A DNA stretch of 60,842 bases, taken from the NCBI RefSeq assembly GCF_001426485.1, contig NZ_LMET01000001.1, positions 835,398 through 896,239 of the forward strand, in the 5' to 3' direction. The position numbers and the translations under genes were made by a program. Shown here one piece after another: positions 16,342 to 25,745 of this stretch. Origin of the DNA: Aeromicrobium sp. Root472D3 (GTDB lineage Bacteria > Actinomycetota > Actinomycetes > Propionibacteriales > Nocardioidaceae). The notes below the pieces were generated by a model. It was not told where the DNA came from, did not search any database, and saw only the letters and a program-made list of their open reading frames with translations. Position 1 is the first letter of the stretch. Every line of letters starts with the position of its first letter.

Positions 16342-17073
16342 GTGTCCCCACACACAAGCGTCCTGACCCTCGACGAGGTGTCGATCGAGTTCGGCGGCAT
16401 CACCGCGCTCGACGGCGTCACGTTCGACGTCAGGGCCGGCCAGATCTGCGGCCTGATCGGTCCCAACGGCGCCGGGAAGACCACGCTGTTCAACTGCATC
16501 ACCCGCATCTACCAGCCCAGCGGCGGCCGCATCACGTGGAAGGGCGACGACCTGCTGAAGGTGCGCCCGCACGCGCTGGCGTCCGCCGGCATCGCCCGGA
16601 CGTTCCAGAACCTCGCGCTGTTCGGCGGCATGACGGTCTTCGAGAACACGATGGCCGGCGGCTCGTCCGTCAAGGGCGGCAAGCGGCAGATGCGTGACCG
16701 CGCCTGGGCGCTGATCGAGCGCCTCGAGCTCGTCGACGTCGCCGACCACCACGCCGCCGGCCTGCCGTTCGGCACGCTCAAGCGCGTCGAGCTGGCCCGC
16801 GCCCTCATGTCGGAGCCGCAGCTGCTGCTGCTCGACGAGCCCGCCGGCGGACTGACGCACAGCGAGGTCAAGGAGCTCGGCGACCTGATCGTGTCGCTGC
16901 GCGACGAGTTCGGCTTCGCGGCCCTGCTCGTCGAGCACCACATGGGTCTCGTGCTGGGCATCTCCGACCACGTCGTCGCGCTCGACTTCGGCCACAAGAT
17001 CTTCGAGGGCACGCCCGCCGAGGTCAAGGACAACCCCGCGGTCGTCGCGGCCTACCTGGGACGTGCCGCATGA
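16342..17073 (+). CDS. Liv-type ABC transporter ATP-binding protein (LivG-like)
   Basis: 243 residues from GTG 16342, chosen because AGAGAGG lies 6 nt upstream. Walker A GPNGAGKTT near residue 40, a LivG-type signature (LPFGTLKRVELARAL) and Walker B LLLLDEPAGG are present. It is one of two ATPases of a branched-chain-amino-acid-type importer, a class that also carries urea, amides and aromatic or aliphatic acids. First gene of an operon with livF, livH, livM and a binding protein; overlaps livF by 4 nt. Confidence 0.9.
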   Translation: MSPHTSVLTLDEVSIEFGGITALDGVTFDVRAGQICGLIGPNGAGKTTLFNCITRIYQPSGGRITWKGDDLLKVRPHALASAGIARTFQNLALFGGMTVFENTMAGGSSVKGGKRQMRDRAWALIERLELVDVADHHAAGLPFGTLKRVELARALMSEPQLLLLDEPAGGLTHSEVKELGDLIVSLRDEFGFAALLVEHHMGLVLGISDHVVALDFGHKIFEGTPAEVKDNPAVVAAYLGRAA

Positions 17074-17777
17074 CGCTCCTGACGATCGAGGACCTGCACG
17101 CGGGCTACGGGCCCAGCGACGTCCTGCACGGGCTGTCGATGACGGTCGAGGCCGGCGAGGTCGTCGTCGTGCTCGGCGCCAACGGTGCCGGCAAGACCAC
17201 GACGATGCGCGCCATCGCGGGCCTGATCGGCCGCCGCGGCACGATCGAGCTCGACGGCGTCCCGCTGGGCCGCCGCCCCGAGCAGGTCGTCGGCAGCGGC
17301 ATCAGCCTCGTGCCCCAGGGCCGCGGGACGCTCGGCCAGCTCAGCGTGCTCGACAACCTGCTCGTCGGCGCCGCGCTGCGCACCGACAAGGACGGCGTCC
17401 AGGCCGACATCGACCGCTGGTGCGAGGTCTTCCCCGTCCTCGGACGCCGGCAGGGCCAGCTCGCCGGCTCGCTGTCGGGAGGCGAGCAGCAGATGCTGGC
17501 CGTCGCCCGCGCGCTCATGTCGCGTCCGCGCCTGCTGCTGTGCGACGAGCCGAGCCTCGGTCTCGCGCCGATCGTCGTGCAGGAGCTGTTCGCGACGCTG
17601 TCGGAGATCAACAAGACCGACGGCACCGCGCTGATGATCGTCGAGCAGAACGCCGAGCTCGCGATGGACCTGGCCAGCCGCGTCTACCTGCTGGACGTCG
17701 GCACGATCGCCGCGACCGGCACCCCCGCCGACTTCCGGGCCGACGACGCCGTGCGCGCCGCCTACCTGGGCTACTAG
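17070..17777 (+). CDS. Liv-type ABC transporter ATP-binding protein (LivF-like)
   Basis: 235 residues. Walker A GANGAGKTT near residue 38, signature LSGGEQQMLAVARAL, Walker B LLLCDEPSLGLAP. Partner ATPase of the importer; ATGA overlap with the upstream LivG-like gene. The permease gene follows after 10 nt. Confidence 0.92.
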   Translation: MTLLTIEDLHAGYGPSDVLHGLSMTVEAGEVVVVLGANGAGKTTTMRAIAGLIGRRGTIELDGVPLGRRPEQVVGSGISLVPQGRGTLGQLSVLDNLLVGAALRTDKDGVQADIDRWCEVFPVLGRRQGQLAGSLSGGEQQMLAVARALMSRPRLLLCDEPSLGLAPIVVQELFATLSEINKTDGTALMIVEQNAELAMDLASRVYLLDVGTIAATGTPADFRADDAVRAAYLGY

Positions 17778-17787
17778 GAGACAAGAG

Positions 17788-18684
17788 ATGGAACTCTTCC
17801 TCGAACGACTCATCTCGGGTCTCACGAACGGCTCGATCTACGCCCTGCTCGCGCTGGCGCTGGTCGTGGTGTTCCGTGGCACCGGGACGCTCAACTTCGC
17901 GCAGGGCGAGCTGGCCCTGTTCACGACGTTCGTCGCGTGGTGGCTCACGACCCAGTCGATCCCCGTGTGGATCGCGATCGTCGCGGCCCTCGTGCTCGGC
18001 TTCGTCATGGGGGCGCTGATCGAGCGGACGCTCATCAGGCCCGTGCAGAGACGCAACGACATGGCGGTGCTGATCGTCGCGCTGGGCCTCTTCACGGGGC
18101 TCAACTCGCTGGCCGGCCTGCTGTGGGGCTCGGAGACCAAGATCATGCCGAGCCCGTTCCCCAACGGCCTGGACGACTACGTGTCGATCGGCGGCGCCCG
18201 GCTCTACTTCGACGCCCTCGGCGTCTGGGGCGCGCTCATCGTCCTGATGTTCCTCATGACGCTGCTGTTCAAGAAGACCAAGATCGGCCTGCACATGCGG
18301 GCCGTGGCCGACAACCCCGAGTCGGCGACGCTCGCCGGCGTCCGCACGAGCCGCGTGCTCGCGATCGGCTGGGGCCTGTCGGGAGCGATCGGCGCGCTGG
18401 CCGGCGTCCTCGTGACACCCCTGGCGCCGCAGCAGCTGGGCCTGACGACGATGTTCTCGATCTTCATCGCCGCCTCGGCCGCAGCCCTGTTCGGCGGGCT
18501 CGACAGCCTCGTCGGCGCGATCGTCGGCGGGCTCGTGATCGGCGTGCTCGAGGCGATGCTGACCGGCTACATCTCGATCATCGGCGGCTCGCTGCAGCAG
18601 ACGTCCGCGCTCATCATCATCGTCGCGATCCTCTTCGTGCGACCCAACGGCCTGTTCGGCACCCAGAAGCTGGTGAGGGTATGA
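17788..18684 (+). CDS. Liv-type ABC transporter permease (LivH-like)
   Basis: 298 residues with about eight hydrophobic segments. The N-terminus (ISGLTNGSIYALLALALVVVFRGTGTLNFAQGE) is diagnostic of LivH permeases. It forms the inner-membrane channel with the LivM-like protein. Overlaps the next gene by 4 nt. Confidence 0.92.
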   Translation: MELFLERLISGLTNGSIYALLALALVVVFRGTGTLNFAQGELALFTTFVAWWLTTQSIPVWIAIVAALVLGFVMGALIERTLIRPVQRRNDMAVLIVALGLFTGLNSLAGLLWGSETKIMPSPFPNGLDDYVSIGGARLYFDALGVWGALIVLMFLMTLLFKKTKIGLHMRAVADNPESATLAGVRTSRVLAIGWGLSGAIGALAGVLVTPLAPQQLGLTTMFSIFIAASAAALFGGLDSLVGAIVGGLVIGVLEAMLTGYISIIGGSLQQTSALIIIVAILFVRPNGLFGTQKLVRV

Positions 18685-19793
18685 CGACCATCGACACCCC
18701 CGAGAAGACCGTCGCGCCGCGTCCGTCCAGGACGCCCAAGCCCCGGCGACGCATCGTCGTCGAGGGGTCCGCCAAGCACCGCGGCATCCAGGCGCTGTCG
18801 GCGCTGCTGGTCGTGCTGTTCCTGCTGTGGGCGGCCTCGCAGCCGCTGTTCCGCGTCGGCCAGTTCACCAACGTGTTCATCATCGCGATCGCGATCGTCG
18901 GGCTGAACCTCGTGACGGGCTATACCGGCCTGCTGTCGATCGGCCACTCGGCGTTCTTCGGCCTCGGCGCCTACACGACCGGCATCCTCATCACGAAGTA
19001 CGAGTTCGCGCCGATGAGCACGATCCCCGTCGCGGTCGTGCTGAGCTTCGTCGTCGGCCTCGCGGTCGGTCTGCCGTCGCTGCGCATCAAGGGGCTCTAC
19101 CTCGCCCTCGTGACGCTGGCCGTCGGCGTGTCCTTCCCCGAGATCGTGCGCCGCGCCGAGGACCTGACGGGCGGGGCGACCGGCCTGGTCATCCGCTCGC
19201 GGTTCCTCGCGCCCCCGGAGTGGACGGGCCTGGTGCGCGCCGAGCGCGGCATCTGGATGTTCTGGCTGTCGGCCGTGACGCTGATGCTCGTCATGCTGCT
19301 GGCCCGGTTCCTGGTCCGCAGCCGGTTCGGCCTGGCGATGATGGCCTCGCGCGACCACGAGATCGCGGCGGCCGCCAACGGCGTCAACGTCGCGCGCACC
19401 AAGATCCTGGCGTTCGGCATCTCCGGCGCCATCACGGGTCTGGCCGGCTCGCTGTTCGCGCAGTACATCGGTGCCCTGTCGCCCGACGGCTCGTTCACGC
19501 TGCTCAAGTCGATCGAGCTCGTCACGGGTCTGGTGCTCGGCGGCATCGCGACGCAGATCGGGCCCGTCGTCGGCGCGTTCGCGGTCGTGTTCCTGCCGTA
19601 CTACACGGCGTCGTTCACGTCCGGCCCGCTCTCGGGCGTCGTCTTCGGCGCCCTGCTCATCGCGATCGTCTTCGTGATGCCGGAGGGGATCGTCGGACGC
19701 CTGACGCTGCTCAGCCGCAAGGTCGTCACGTTCCTGCCGGCCGACCACCCGTCACGCCGGAAGGGGGAGCGGCCACCCGAAGAACCCACCTGA
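18681..19793 (+). CDS. Liv-type ABC transporter permease (LivM-like)
   Basis: 370 residues with a 35-residue basic, Pro-rich cytoplasmic N-terminus before the first helix, then about nine membrane segments. The LivM signature GLNLVTGYTGLLSIGHSAFFGLGAY is near residue 75. Start ATG 18681 overlaps the LivH-like stop (ATGA). Second permease subunit of the importer. Confidence 0.92.
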   Translation: MTTIDTPEKTVAPRPSRTPKPRRRIVVEGSAKHRGIQALSALLVVLFLLWAASQPLFRVGQFTNVFIIAIAIVGLNLVTGYTGLLSIGHSAFFGLGAYTTGILITKYEFAPMSTIPVAVVLSFVVGLAVGLPSLRIKGLYLALVTLAVGVSFPEIVRRAEDLTGGATGLVIRSRFLAPPEWTGLVRAERGIWMFWLSAVTLMLVMLLARFLVRSRFGLAMMASRDHEIAAAANGVNVARTKILAFGISGAITGLAGSLFAQYIGALSPDGSFTLLKSIELVTGLVLGGIATQIGPVVGAFAVVFLPYYTASFTSGPLSGVVFGALLIAIVFVMPEGIVGRLTLLSRKVVTFLPADHPSRRKGERPPEEPT

Positions 19794-19860
19794 CCTCATC
19801 TCTCTCGGGACACCGCACCACCCACCAGCACCACCACCCCTTCACAGAAATTGGGAACAC

Positions 19861-21156
19861 ATGAAGCGACTCGCACAGATGGTCTCGGCCGTGGCCGTGT
19901 CCACGCTCGTCCTGACGGCCTGCGGCTCCAACTCGGGCGGCTCCGACGGCGGAGGAAGCGGAGGCGGTGACGCCTCCGAGGTCGTCTCGGCCGACGACTG
20001 CGCCGACCCGGACGCGGCGACCGAGGAGATCACCAAGACGCTCAAGGTCGGCTGGACCGCCGCGACGTCCGGCCCCCTGGCCGACGCCGTCGGCAACGTC
20101 ATCGAGGGCATGGAGGCCCGCTTCGCGGTCGAGAACGAGGCCGGCGGCATCGACGGCGTGCAGCTCGAGGTCGTCGTCAAGGACGACGCGTTCAACCCCG
20201 AGCGTGCCAAGGCCAACGTCGGCGAGCTGATCCAGAAGGACAAGGTCCACGTCATCGACACGTTCGGCTCGGGCCAGCTCGACGCGATCGCCGACGACCA
20301 GAACGACGCCTGCGTGCCGCTGCTGTTCGCGCAGGCCAGCGTGCCGGCGTACCGCGACATCGAGAACTTCCCGTGGACGACGGAGTACCTGCCGTCGGCC
20401 GACGTCGAGATGGGCGTCGTCGTCGAGAGCCTGAAGAAGAAGTACCCGGACGGCGCCACCGTCGCGATGGCGGTCAACCAGACCGAGTCGGGCCAGGGCG
20501 TCGCCGACGGCTTCACCAAGGCCGTCGAGGGCACCAACCTCAAGATCGTCGCCGAGGAGCCGCTGACCGACCCGAAGACCGCGGCCTCGACGCTCAAGGC
20601 CAGCAACGCCGACATCCTCGTCGACGCCGGCGTCACGACCGACTGCCTCGCGCTGAGCCAGGCCATCGGCCGCGTCGGCTGGAAGCCCGACACCGTCATC
20701 CAGCCGTCCAACTGCGCCGACGGCGCGACGCTGTACGAGCCCGCCGGCGACGCCGCCGACGGCCAGCAGATCCTGCGCTGGCTGAAGGACCCGAACAACG
20801 TCGAGTTCAAGGACGACGCGGCGGTCAAGGAGTACATCGAGCAGGCCGGCGCCAACGGGGCCGACTCGCCGCTGAACAGCTACACCGTCAACGGCTGGGC
20901 GATCGCCGACCTCATGGTCGACAACTTCAAGCGCGCCGCCGCGTCCGACGACGGTCTGTCGCGCCTGTCGATCATGCAGGCCGCCCGCACGCAGGACTAC
21001 CAGCCGCCGATGTTCATCGACGGCGTCAAGTTCACGATGACGCCGACGCAGGCCCTCGGCATCCTTGCGTTCAAGCCGTACACGTGGGACGCGGCGGGCA
21101 AGACGTTCGTCGCCGCCGGGGACGTCATCGACATCTCCGACGACTACGACAAGTAG
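19861..21156 (+). CDS. Liv-type ABC transporter substrate-binding lipoprotein
   Basis: 431 residues. A signal peptide ends in a lipobox (LVLTACGS, Cys21), followed by a Gly/Ser linker and a type I periplasmic-binding fold (KVGWTAATSGPLADAV...). Tethered to the outer face of the membrane, it captures the ligand for the permeases 70 nt upstream. Its acidic, Asp-rich surface gives no ligand clue. The neighbouring CoA ligases suggest an organic acid rather than an amino acid; this is inference. Confidence 0.88.
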   Translation: MKRLAQMVSAVAVSTLVLTACGSNSGGSDGGGSGGGDASEVVSADDCADPDAATEEITKTLKVGWTAATSGPLADAVGNVIEGMEARFAVENEAGGIDGVQLEVVVKDDAFNPERAKANVGELIQKDKVHVIDTFGSGQLDAIADDQNDACVPLLFAQASVPAYRDIENFPWTTEYLPSADVEMGVVVESLKKKYPDGATVAMAVNQTESGQGVADGFTKAVEGTNLKIVAEEPLTDPKTAASTLKASNADILVDAGVTTDCLALSQAIGRVGWKPDTVIQPSNCADGATLYEPAGDAADGQQILRWLKDPNNVEFKDDAAVKEYIEQAGANGADSPLNSYTVNGWAIADLMVDNFKRAAASDDGLSRLSIMQAARTQDYQPPMFIDGVKFTMTPTQALGILAFKPYTWDAAGKTFVAAGDVIDISDDYDK

Positions 21157-21165
21157 GGAGTGACG

Positions 21166-22896
21166 ATGACGCGAGGACTGCACCCCCAGGACAAGGTCGA
21201 CGACTACACCGCCAAGGGATGGTGGGCCGACGAGACCGTCGACCAGCTGTTCCGGCAGCAGGTCGCCACCAGGGGAGGTGACCTCGCGGTCGTCGACCCG
21301 GCCAACCGGCCGGCGCTCCTCGGCACCGAGCCGCGTCGCCTGACGTGGGCCGAGCTCGACGGCGAGACGACGCACCTGGCGTCCCGCCTGCTCGAGCTCG
21401 GCCTGCGGCGCGGCGACGTGCTCGGGGTGCAGGTGCCCAACACCGTCGAGCTCGTCGAGGTCTACCTCGCCGCCTGGACGGTCGGCGTCATCGTCTCGCC
21501 CCTGCCGATGCAGTACCGGGAGGGCGAGATCGTCGGCATGGCCAACCAGGCCGAGTTCGCCGCCTTCCTCTCGGTGCCCCACTTCGGCGGCCGGTCCCCG
21601 GTCGCCGAGGTGGCGGCGGTGCGCGCCGAGCTGCCGAGCGTCCGGGCCGTCATCGCGTACGCGCCCGACGCCGAGGTGGTCGGCGGCCTGCCCGCCGACG
21701 TCCTGCACGTCGCGCCCCGCGCGGCGACCGACGACGAGGCCGAGGCCGTGCAGGTGCACGTCGCGCTCGACCCCAACGACCCCAACGACTGCCTGACGAT
21801 CTGCTGGACGTCGGGCACCGAGAGCGAGCCCAAGGGCGTGCCGCGCTGCCACTACGACTGGCTCGCGATCAGCTGGGCGACGGTCGACGCACCGTCGGTC
21901 GTCCCCGAGGACGTGCTGCTCAACCCGTTCCCGATGGTCAACATGGCCGGCATCAACGGCATGTTCCTGCCGTGGCTGCGCGTCGGCTGCGTGCTGGTGC
22001 AGCACCACCCCTTCGACCTGCCGACGTTCCTCGGGCAGATCGCGACCGAGCGCGTCACCTACACCGTCGCGCCGCCCGCGCTGCTGTGGATGCTGCTGCA
22101 CGACGACGAGCTGCTGGCCTCGGTCGACCTCAGCAGCCTGACCCGCATCGGCTCGGGCTCGGTGCCGCTGCAGCCCGTCATGGTGCGGGGCTGGCAGGAG
22201 CGGTTCGGCATCGGCGTCATCAACTTCTTCGGCTCCAACGAGGGCATCGGCCTGCTGTCGAGCCCCGACGACTTCCCCGACCCGGACGACCGCGCGCAGT
22301 ACTTCCCGCGGTACGGCGCCGAGGGCATCACGTGGTCGTCTCGCGTCGCCGAGTGGGTCGGCGTCAAGCTCGTCGACGTCACGACGGGCGCCGAGATCAC
22401 CGAGCCCGGCGTCAGCGGCGAGCTGCGCATCAGCGGGCCGACGGTGTTCGCGGGCTACCTCAACGGCGACCGGCGTCCGACCCCGTTCGACGACGAGGGC
22501 TACCTCAGGACCGGCGACCTGTTCGAGATCGCGGGCGACCGCGGCCAGTTCCTGCACTACCTCGACCGGGCCAAGGACCTCGTGATCCGCGGCGGCATGA
22601 ACATCGCCCCCGCCGAGCTCGAGGGGCTCATCGCCGACCACCCGGACGTCGTCGACGTCGCCGTGATCGGCGACCCGGACGAGCTGCTGGGCGAGCGCGT
22701 CGCGGCCGTCGTGACGCTCACGCCGGGCGCCGAGCTGACGCTCGACGAGCTCGTGACGTTCCTCAAGGGCAAGCGCATCGCCTCGTACAAGCTGCCCGAG
22801 CGGCTCGACGTGCGCGGCGAGCTGCCCCGCAACCCCGTCGGCAAGATCCTCAAGCGCGAGCTGCGCGCCACCTCGACCCAAGGAGTCACCGCATGA
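21166..22896 (+). CDS. AMP-forming acyl-CoA synthetase with a deviant P-loop
   Basis: 576 residues from ATG 21166, with AGGGAG 5 nt upstream. The adenylation motif reads CWTSGTESEPKG instead of the usual TSGTTGxPKG, so the Thr-Gly pair is replaced by Glu-Ser. Other motifs are kept: FFGSNEG, YLRTGDLF, DRAKDLVIRGGMNIAPAELE and C-terminal NPVGKILKRELR with the catalytic Lys. Probably still active, perhaps on an unusual acid. Coupled to the epoxide-hydrolase-like gene downstream (ATGA overlap). Confidence 0.85.
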   Translation: MTRGLHPQDKVDDYTAKGWWADETVDQLFRQQVATRGGDLAVVDPANRPALLGTEPRRLTWAELDGETTHLASRLLELGLRRGDVLGVQVPNTVELVEVYLAAWTVGVIVSPLPMQYREGEIVGMANQAEFAAFLSVPHFGGRSPVAEVAAVRAELPSVRAVIAYAPDAEVVGGLPADVLHVAPRAATDDEAEAVQVHVALDPNDPNDCLTICWTSGTESEPKGVPRCHYDWLAISWATVDAPSVVPEDVLLNPFPMVNMAGINGMFLPWLRVGCVLVQHHPFDLPTFLGQIATERVTYTVAPPALLWMLLHDDELLASVDLSSLTRIGSGSVPLQPVMVRGWQERFGIGVINFFGSNEGIGLLSSPDDFPDPDDRAQYFPRYGAEGITWSSRVAEWVGVKLVDVTTGAEITEPGVSGELRISGPTVFAGYLNGDRRPTPFDDEGYLRTGDLFEIAGDRGQFLHYLDRAKDLVIRGGMNIAPAELEGLIADHPDVVDVAVIGDPDELLGERVAAVVTLTPGAELTLDELVTFLKGKRIASYKLPERLDVRGELPRNPVGKILKRELRATSTQGVTA

Positions 22897-23288
22897 CCGA
22901 CGACGAGAAGCTGGCCCTCGCCCGCGAGATGTTCGCCGCCTGGGACGAGCTCGACTGGGACCGGGTCGTCGACCTGTTCGCCGACGACGGCGTGCTGCAC
23001 AGCGTCATGCAGGAGCCCGTCGTCGGACGCGACGCGATCGCCGGACGCATGGCGATCCTCGGCAGCAAGTGCGAGCGGCTGACCCTGCACGTCACGGCCC
23101 TCGGCGTCATCGACGGACGCGTGTTCGTCGAGCGCGTCGACGACTTCGACTTCGACGGCCACCACGGCGAGGTGCCGGTCGTCGGCGTCCTGCGCATGGC
23201 GGACGGCCGCGTGACCGAGTGGCTGGAGTACTACGACCGTCCCACCCTGCTCGCCGGGATGGGCATCTCCGACGACTTCGGCCACTGA
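22893..23288 (+). CDS. Limonene-1,2-epoxide-hydrolase-like / SnoaL-like protein
   Basis: 131 residues with the cone-shaped alpha+beta fold pattern of the SnoaL/LEH group. R81-x-D83 in VFVERVDDF and D115 in WLEYYDRP line up with the Arg-Asp-Asp catalytic set of limonene epoxide hydrolase as I recall it (R99, D101, D132). The residues that hold the water in that enzyme (a Tyr and an Asn) seem replaced, as this part reads GVLHSVMQEP. It could be an epoxide hydrolase, a hydratase or cyclase. Coupled to ligases on both sides (ATGA and TGATG overlaps). Confidence 0.7.
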   Translation: MTDDEKLALAREMFAAWDELDWDRVVDLFADDGVLHSVMQEPVVGRDAIAGRMAILGSKCERLTLHVTALGVIDGRVFVERVDDFDFDGHHGEVPVVGVLRMADGRVTEWLEYYDRPTLLAGMGISDDFGH

Positions 23289-24817
23289 TGGGGGCGGGCA
23301 CGTGGGCGTCCGACGTCGTCGCGGCGATGACGCGGGCGGGGGACGCCACGGCGTTCCGTGGTCACGGGGTCGTCCGCTCGCACCGCGAGTCGCGTGACCG
23401 GGCCGTTCGGCTCGCCCACTCGCTGCGCGAGCGCGGAGTCGGGCCCGGCGACCGGGTCGCGCTCGTGGTCGAGGACCGCGCCGACTCGGTCGAGGCCTAC
23501 CTCGCGGTGGGCCTGACCGGCGCGACGGCCGTGCAGGTCAACGACCGGCTGCAGACGTCCGAGATCGCCGAGATCCTCGACCTCAGCGCGCCGCGGCTCG
23601 TGATCCACACCGCGGGGCACGGCGAGCGGCTCGCCGACCTGCTGGCCGGTGCCGGCGTGGGCGTGGTCGGCATCGGGTGGGACGGGTACGAGGACGTCGT
23701 CACGTCCGGCTCGACGGTCGACCCGGACGTGCAGGTCGGGCCCGACGCGGCCGGCATCGTCGGCTTCACGAGCGGCACGACCGGCCTGCCCAAGGGGGTC
23801 GTGCACACGCACCGCAACCTCGAGCGGATCGTGCGGCACATGCCCGCGCACGACGGGCTGCGGTGGGGGAGCCGGTGTGCGTTCACCGGCACGCTCGCGT
23901 TCGCGGCCGGCATCTGGGGCGTCGTGCTGCCACACCTCTACGTCGGCGGCGAGCTGTCGTGGATGGCCGGCGTCGCGCCCGACGAGTGGGTCGACCGCAT
24001 GGTCTCCGAGCGCACCAGCTTCACGTACGCGCCGACACCGCTCATGACGGCGTTCGCCGCCTCGGTGCGGGCGCGCCCCGAGGTGCTCGACCACCTCGAC
24101 GGCGTGCTGCACTCCGGCTCGTCCGCGCCGCGCGAGGCGGTCGCCGACCTCGTCGACGCGATCGGCCACCGCTACGTCGAGACGTACGGCATGACCGAGA
24201 CCGGCGCGCCCGTCACGGCGACCGTCCCCGACGACTGGCGGCCCGGCTCGACGGCGACCGACGCGTTCAGCTCGGCCGGGCGGGCGACCGCGATCTCGTC
24301 GATCGCGATCCTCGGGCCGGACGGGTCCGAGCTGCCCACCGGCGAGGTCGGCGAGATCGTCGTCGAGAGCGAGACGCTGTTCGCGGGGTACCTCGACGCG
24401 CCCGGGCTGACGGCCGAGGCGATGCCCGACGGACGGCTGCGCACCGGCGACCTCGGATCGGTCGACCCGGGCGGTCACCTCTACGTCCGGGGCCGGGCCA
24501 AGGACATGATCGTGACGGGCGGGATGAACGTGTACCCGGCCGAGGTCGAGCGGGTGCTCGCGCTGGCCGACGGGGTCGGCGAGGTCGCGGTGTTCGGCGT
24601 CGCCGACGCGCGCTGGGGCGAGACCGTCACCGCCGTGGTCGTCGCGCGCCCGGGCCGGTCGGTCGACGTCGACGCCGTCACGGCGTTCGCCCGCGAGCGG
24701 CTCGCGGGCTACAAGAAGCCCACGTCGATCCACGTCGTCGACGAGCTGCCGCGCAACGCGAGCCTCAAGGTCAAGAAGGACGTCCTGCGACACCGGTTCG
24801 AGCACGTCGATGGCTGA
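23288..24817 (+). CDS. AMP-forming acyl-CoA synthetase
   Basis: 509 residues from ATG 23288, which shares its A with the upstream stop (TGATG). GFTSGTTGLPKG near residue 155, YGMTETG near 300, RLRTGDLGS and GRAKDMIVTGGMNVYPAEVE near 400. The C-terminal catalytic Lys lies in RNASLKVKKDV, where the usual Gly before Lys is Leu. Second ligase in this plus-strand operon; overlaps the nitronate monooxygenase gene by 8 nt. Confidence 0.88.
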   Translation: MGAGTWASDVVAAMTRAGDATAFRGHGVVRSHRESRDRAVRLAHSLRERGVGPGDRVALVVEDRADSVEAYLAVGLTGATAVQVNDRLQTSEIAEILDLSAPRLVIHTAGHGERLADLLAGAGVGVVGIGWDGYEDVVTSGSTVDPDVQVGPDAAGIVGFTSGTTGLPKGVVHTHRNLERIVRHMPAHDGLRWGSRCAFTGTLAFAAGIWGVVLPHLYVGGELSWMAGVAPDEWVDRMVSERTSFTYAPTPLMTAFAASVRARPEVLDHLDGVLHSGSSAPREAVADLVDAIGHRYVETYGMTETGAPVTATVPDDWRPGSTATDAFSSAGRATAISSIAILGPDGSELPTGEVGEIVVESETLFAGYLDAPGLTAEAMPDGRLRTGDLGSVDPGGHLYVRGRAKDMIVTGGMNVYPAEVERVLALADGVGEVAVFGVADARWGETVTAVVVARPGRSVDVDAVTAFARERLAGYKKPTSIHVVDELPRNASLKVKKDVLRHRFEHVDG

Positions 24818-25745
24818 CGTGCTCCCGCCGCCGCTCGCCGGGCTGCGGCTGCCCGTCGTGGCGGCGCCGATGTTCCTCGTGTCGGGGCCCGACCTCGTGA
24901 TCGCGGCGTCGACGGCCGGCATCGTCGGCTCGTTCCCCGCGCCCAACTGCCGCACGCTCGACGAGCTCGACACGTGGATGGGCACGATCGTCGACGGCGT
25001 CGGCGGCGCCCCGTGGGCCGTCAACCTCGTGACGCACCGCACCAACGAGCGTCTCGCCGACGACCTGCGGCTCGTCGCCGAGCACCGCCCGCCCGTCGTC
25101 ATCACCGCGCTCGGCTCGCCCCGGCCCGTCATGGACGTCGTGCACGGCTACGGCGGGCTCGTCATCGCCGACGTGATCGACCTGGCGCTGGCGCGCAAGG
25201 CGATCGCGGCCGGCGTCGACGGGCTCGCGTGCGTGTCGGCGGGCGCCGGCGGGCACACGGGGCACCTGTCGCCGTTCGCGTTCGTGTCGGCGGTGCGCGA
25301 GGAGTTCGACGGCATCGTGACGATCGGCGGCGGCATCACCGACGGCTTCGGCGTCGCGGGCGCGATCGCCGCCGGAGCCGACCTCGTCTCCATGGGCACC
25401 CGGTTCCTCGCGACGTCCGAGAGCATGGCGCAGGCCGAGTACAAGCAGATGGTCGTCGACCACGCCTCGGGCGACCTGGTCGTCAGCGCGGGCATCACGG
25501 GCACGCCGGCGTCGTGGCTGCGCCCGAGCCTCGTCGCGAACGGGCTCGACCCGGACGCGCTGGTGCACGAGGGCGGGCGCACGTACAACTCGTCCGACGC
25601 CCCGCAGAAGAGGTGGAAGGACCTGTGGGCCGCTGGCCAGGGCCTGCAGACCATCCACGAGGTGCAGCCCGTCGCCGACGTCGTCGCCGAGCTGGAGGAG
25701 GACATGAGGCGGGCCGCGGCCCGCCTCACCCCCTGGGTCAGTTGA
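24810..25745 (+). CDS. Nitronate monooxygenase-family flavoprotein
   Basis: 311 residues with a TIM-barrel layout: AAPMFLVSGPDLVIAASTAG at the start, GAGGHTGH around residue 150 (phosphate- and FMN-binding loop) and TIGGGITDG, GADLVSMGTRF later. This family (2-nitropropane dioxygenase-like) uses FMN to oxidise alkyl nitronates, but many members in fatty-acid clusters have other or unknown roles. Last gene of the importer-ligase operon; its final 8 nt overlap the convergent ligase gene. Confidence 0.85.
   Translation: MADVLPPPLAGLRLPVVAAPMFLVSGPDLVIAASTAGIVGSFPAPNCRTLDELDTWMGTIVDGVGGAPWAVNLVTHRTNERLADDLRLVAEHRPPVVITALGSPRPVMDVVHGYGGLVIADVIDLALARKAIAAGVDGLACVSAGAGGHTGHLSPFAFVSAVREEFDGIVTIGGGITDGFGVAGAIAAGADLVSMGTRFLATSESMAQAEYKQMVVDHASGDLVVSAGITGTPASWLRPSLVANGLDPDALVHEGGRTYNSSDAPQKRWKDLWAAGQGLQTIHEVQPVADVVAELEEDMRRAAARLTPWVS

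Noticed and set aside
19726..22881. Antisense open frame of about 1050 codons opposite the binding protein and ligase
   Set aside because: An artefact of extreme third-position GC; the composition (Val, Arg, Asp repeats) is that of a shadow frame and the sense genes have clear motifs.
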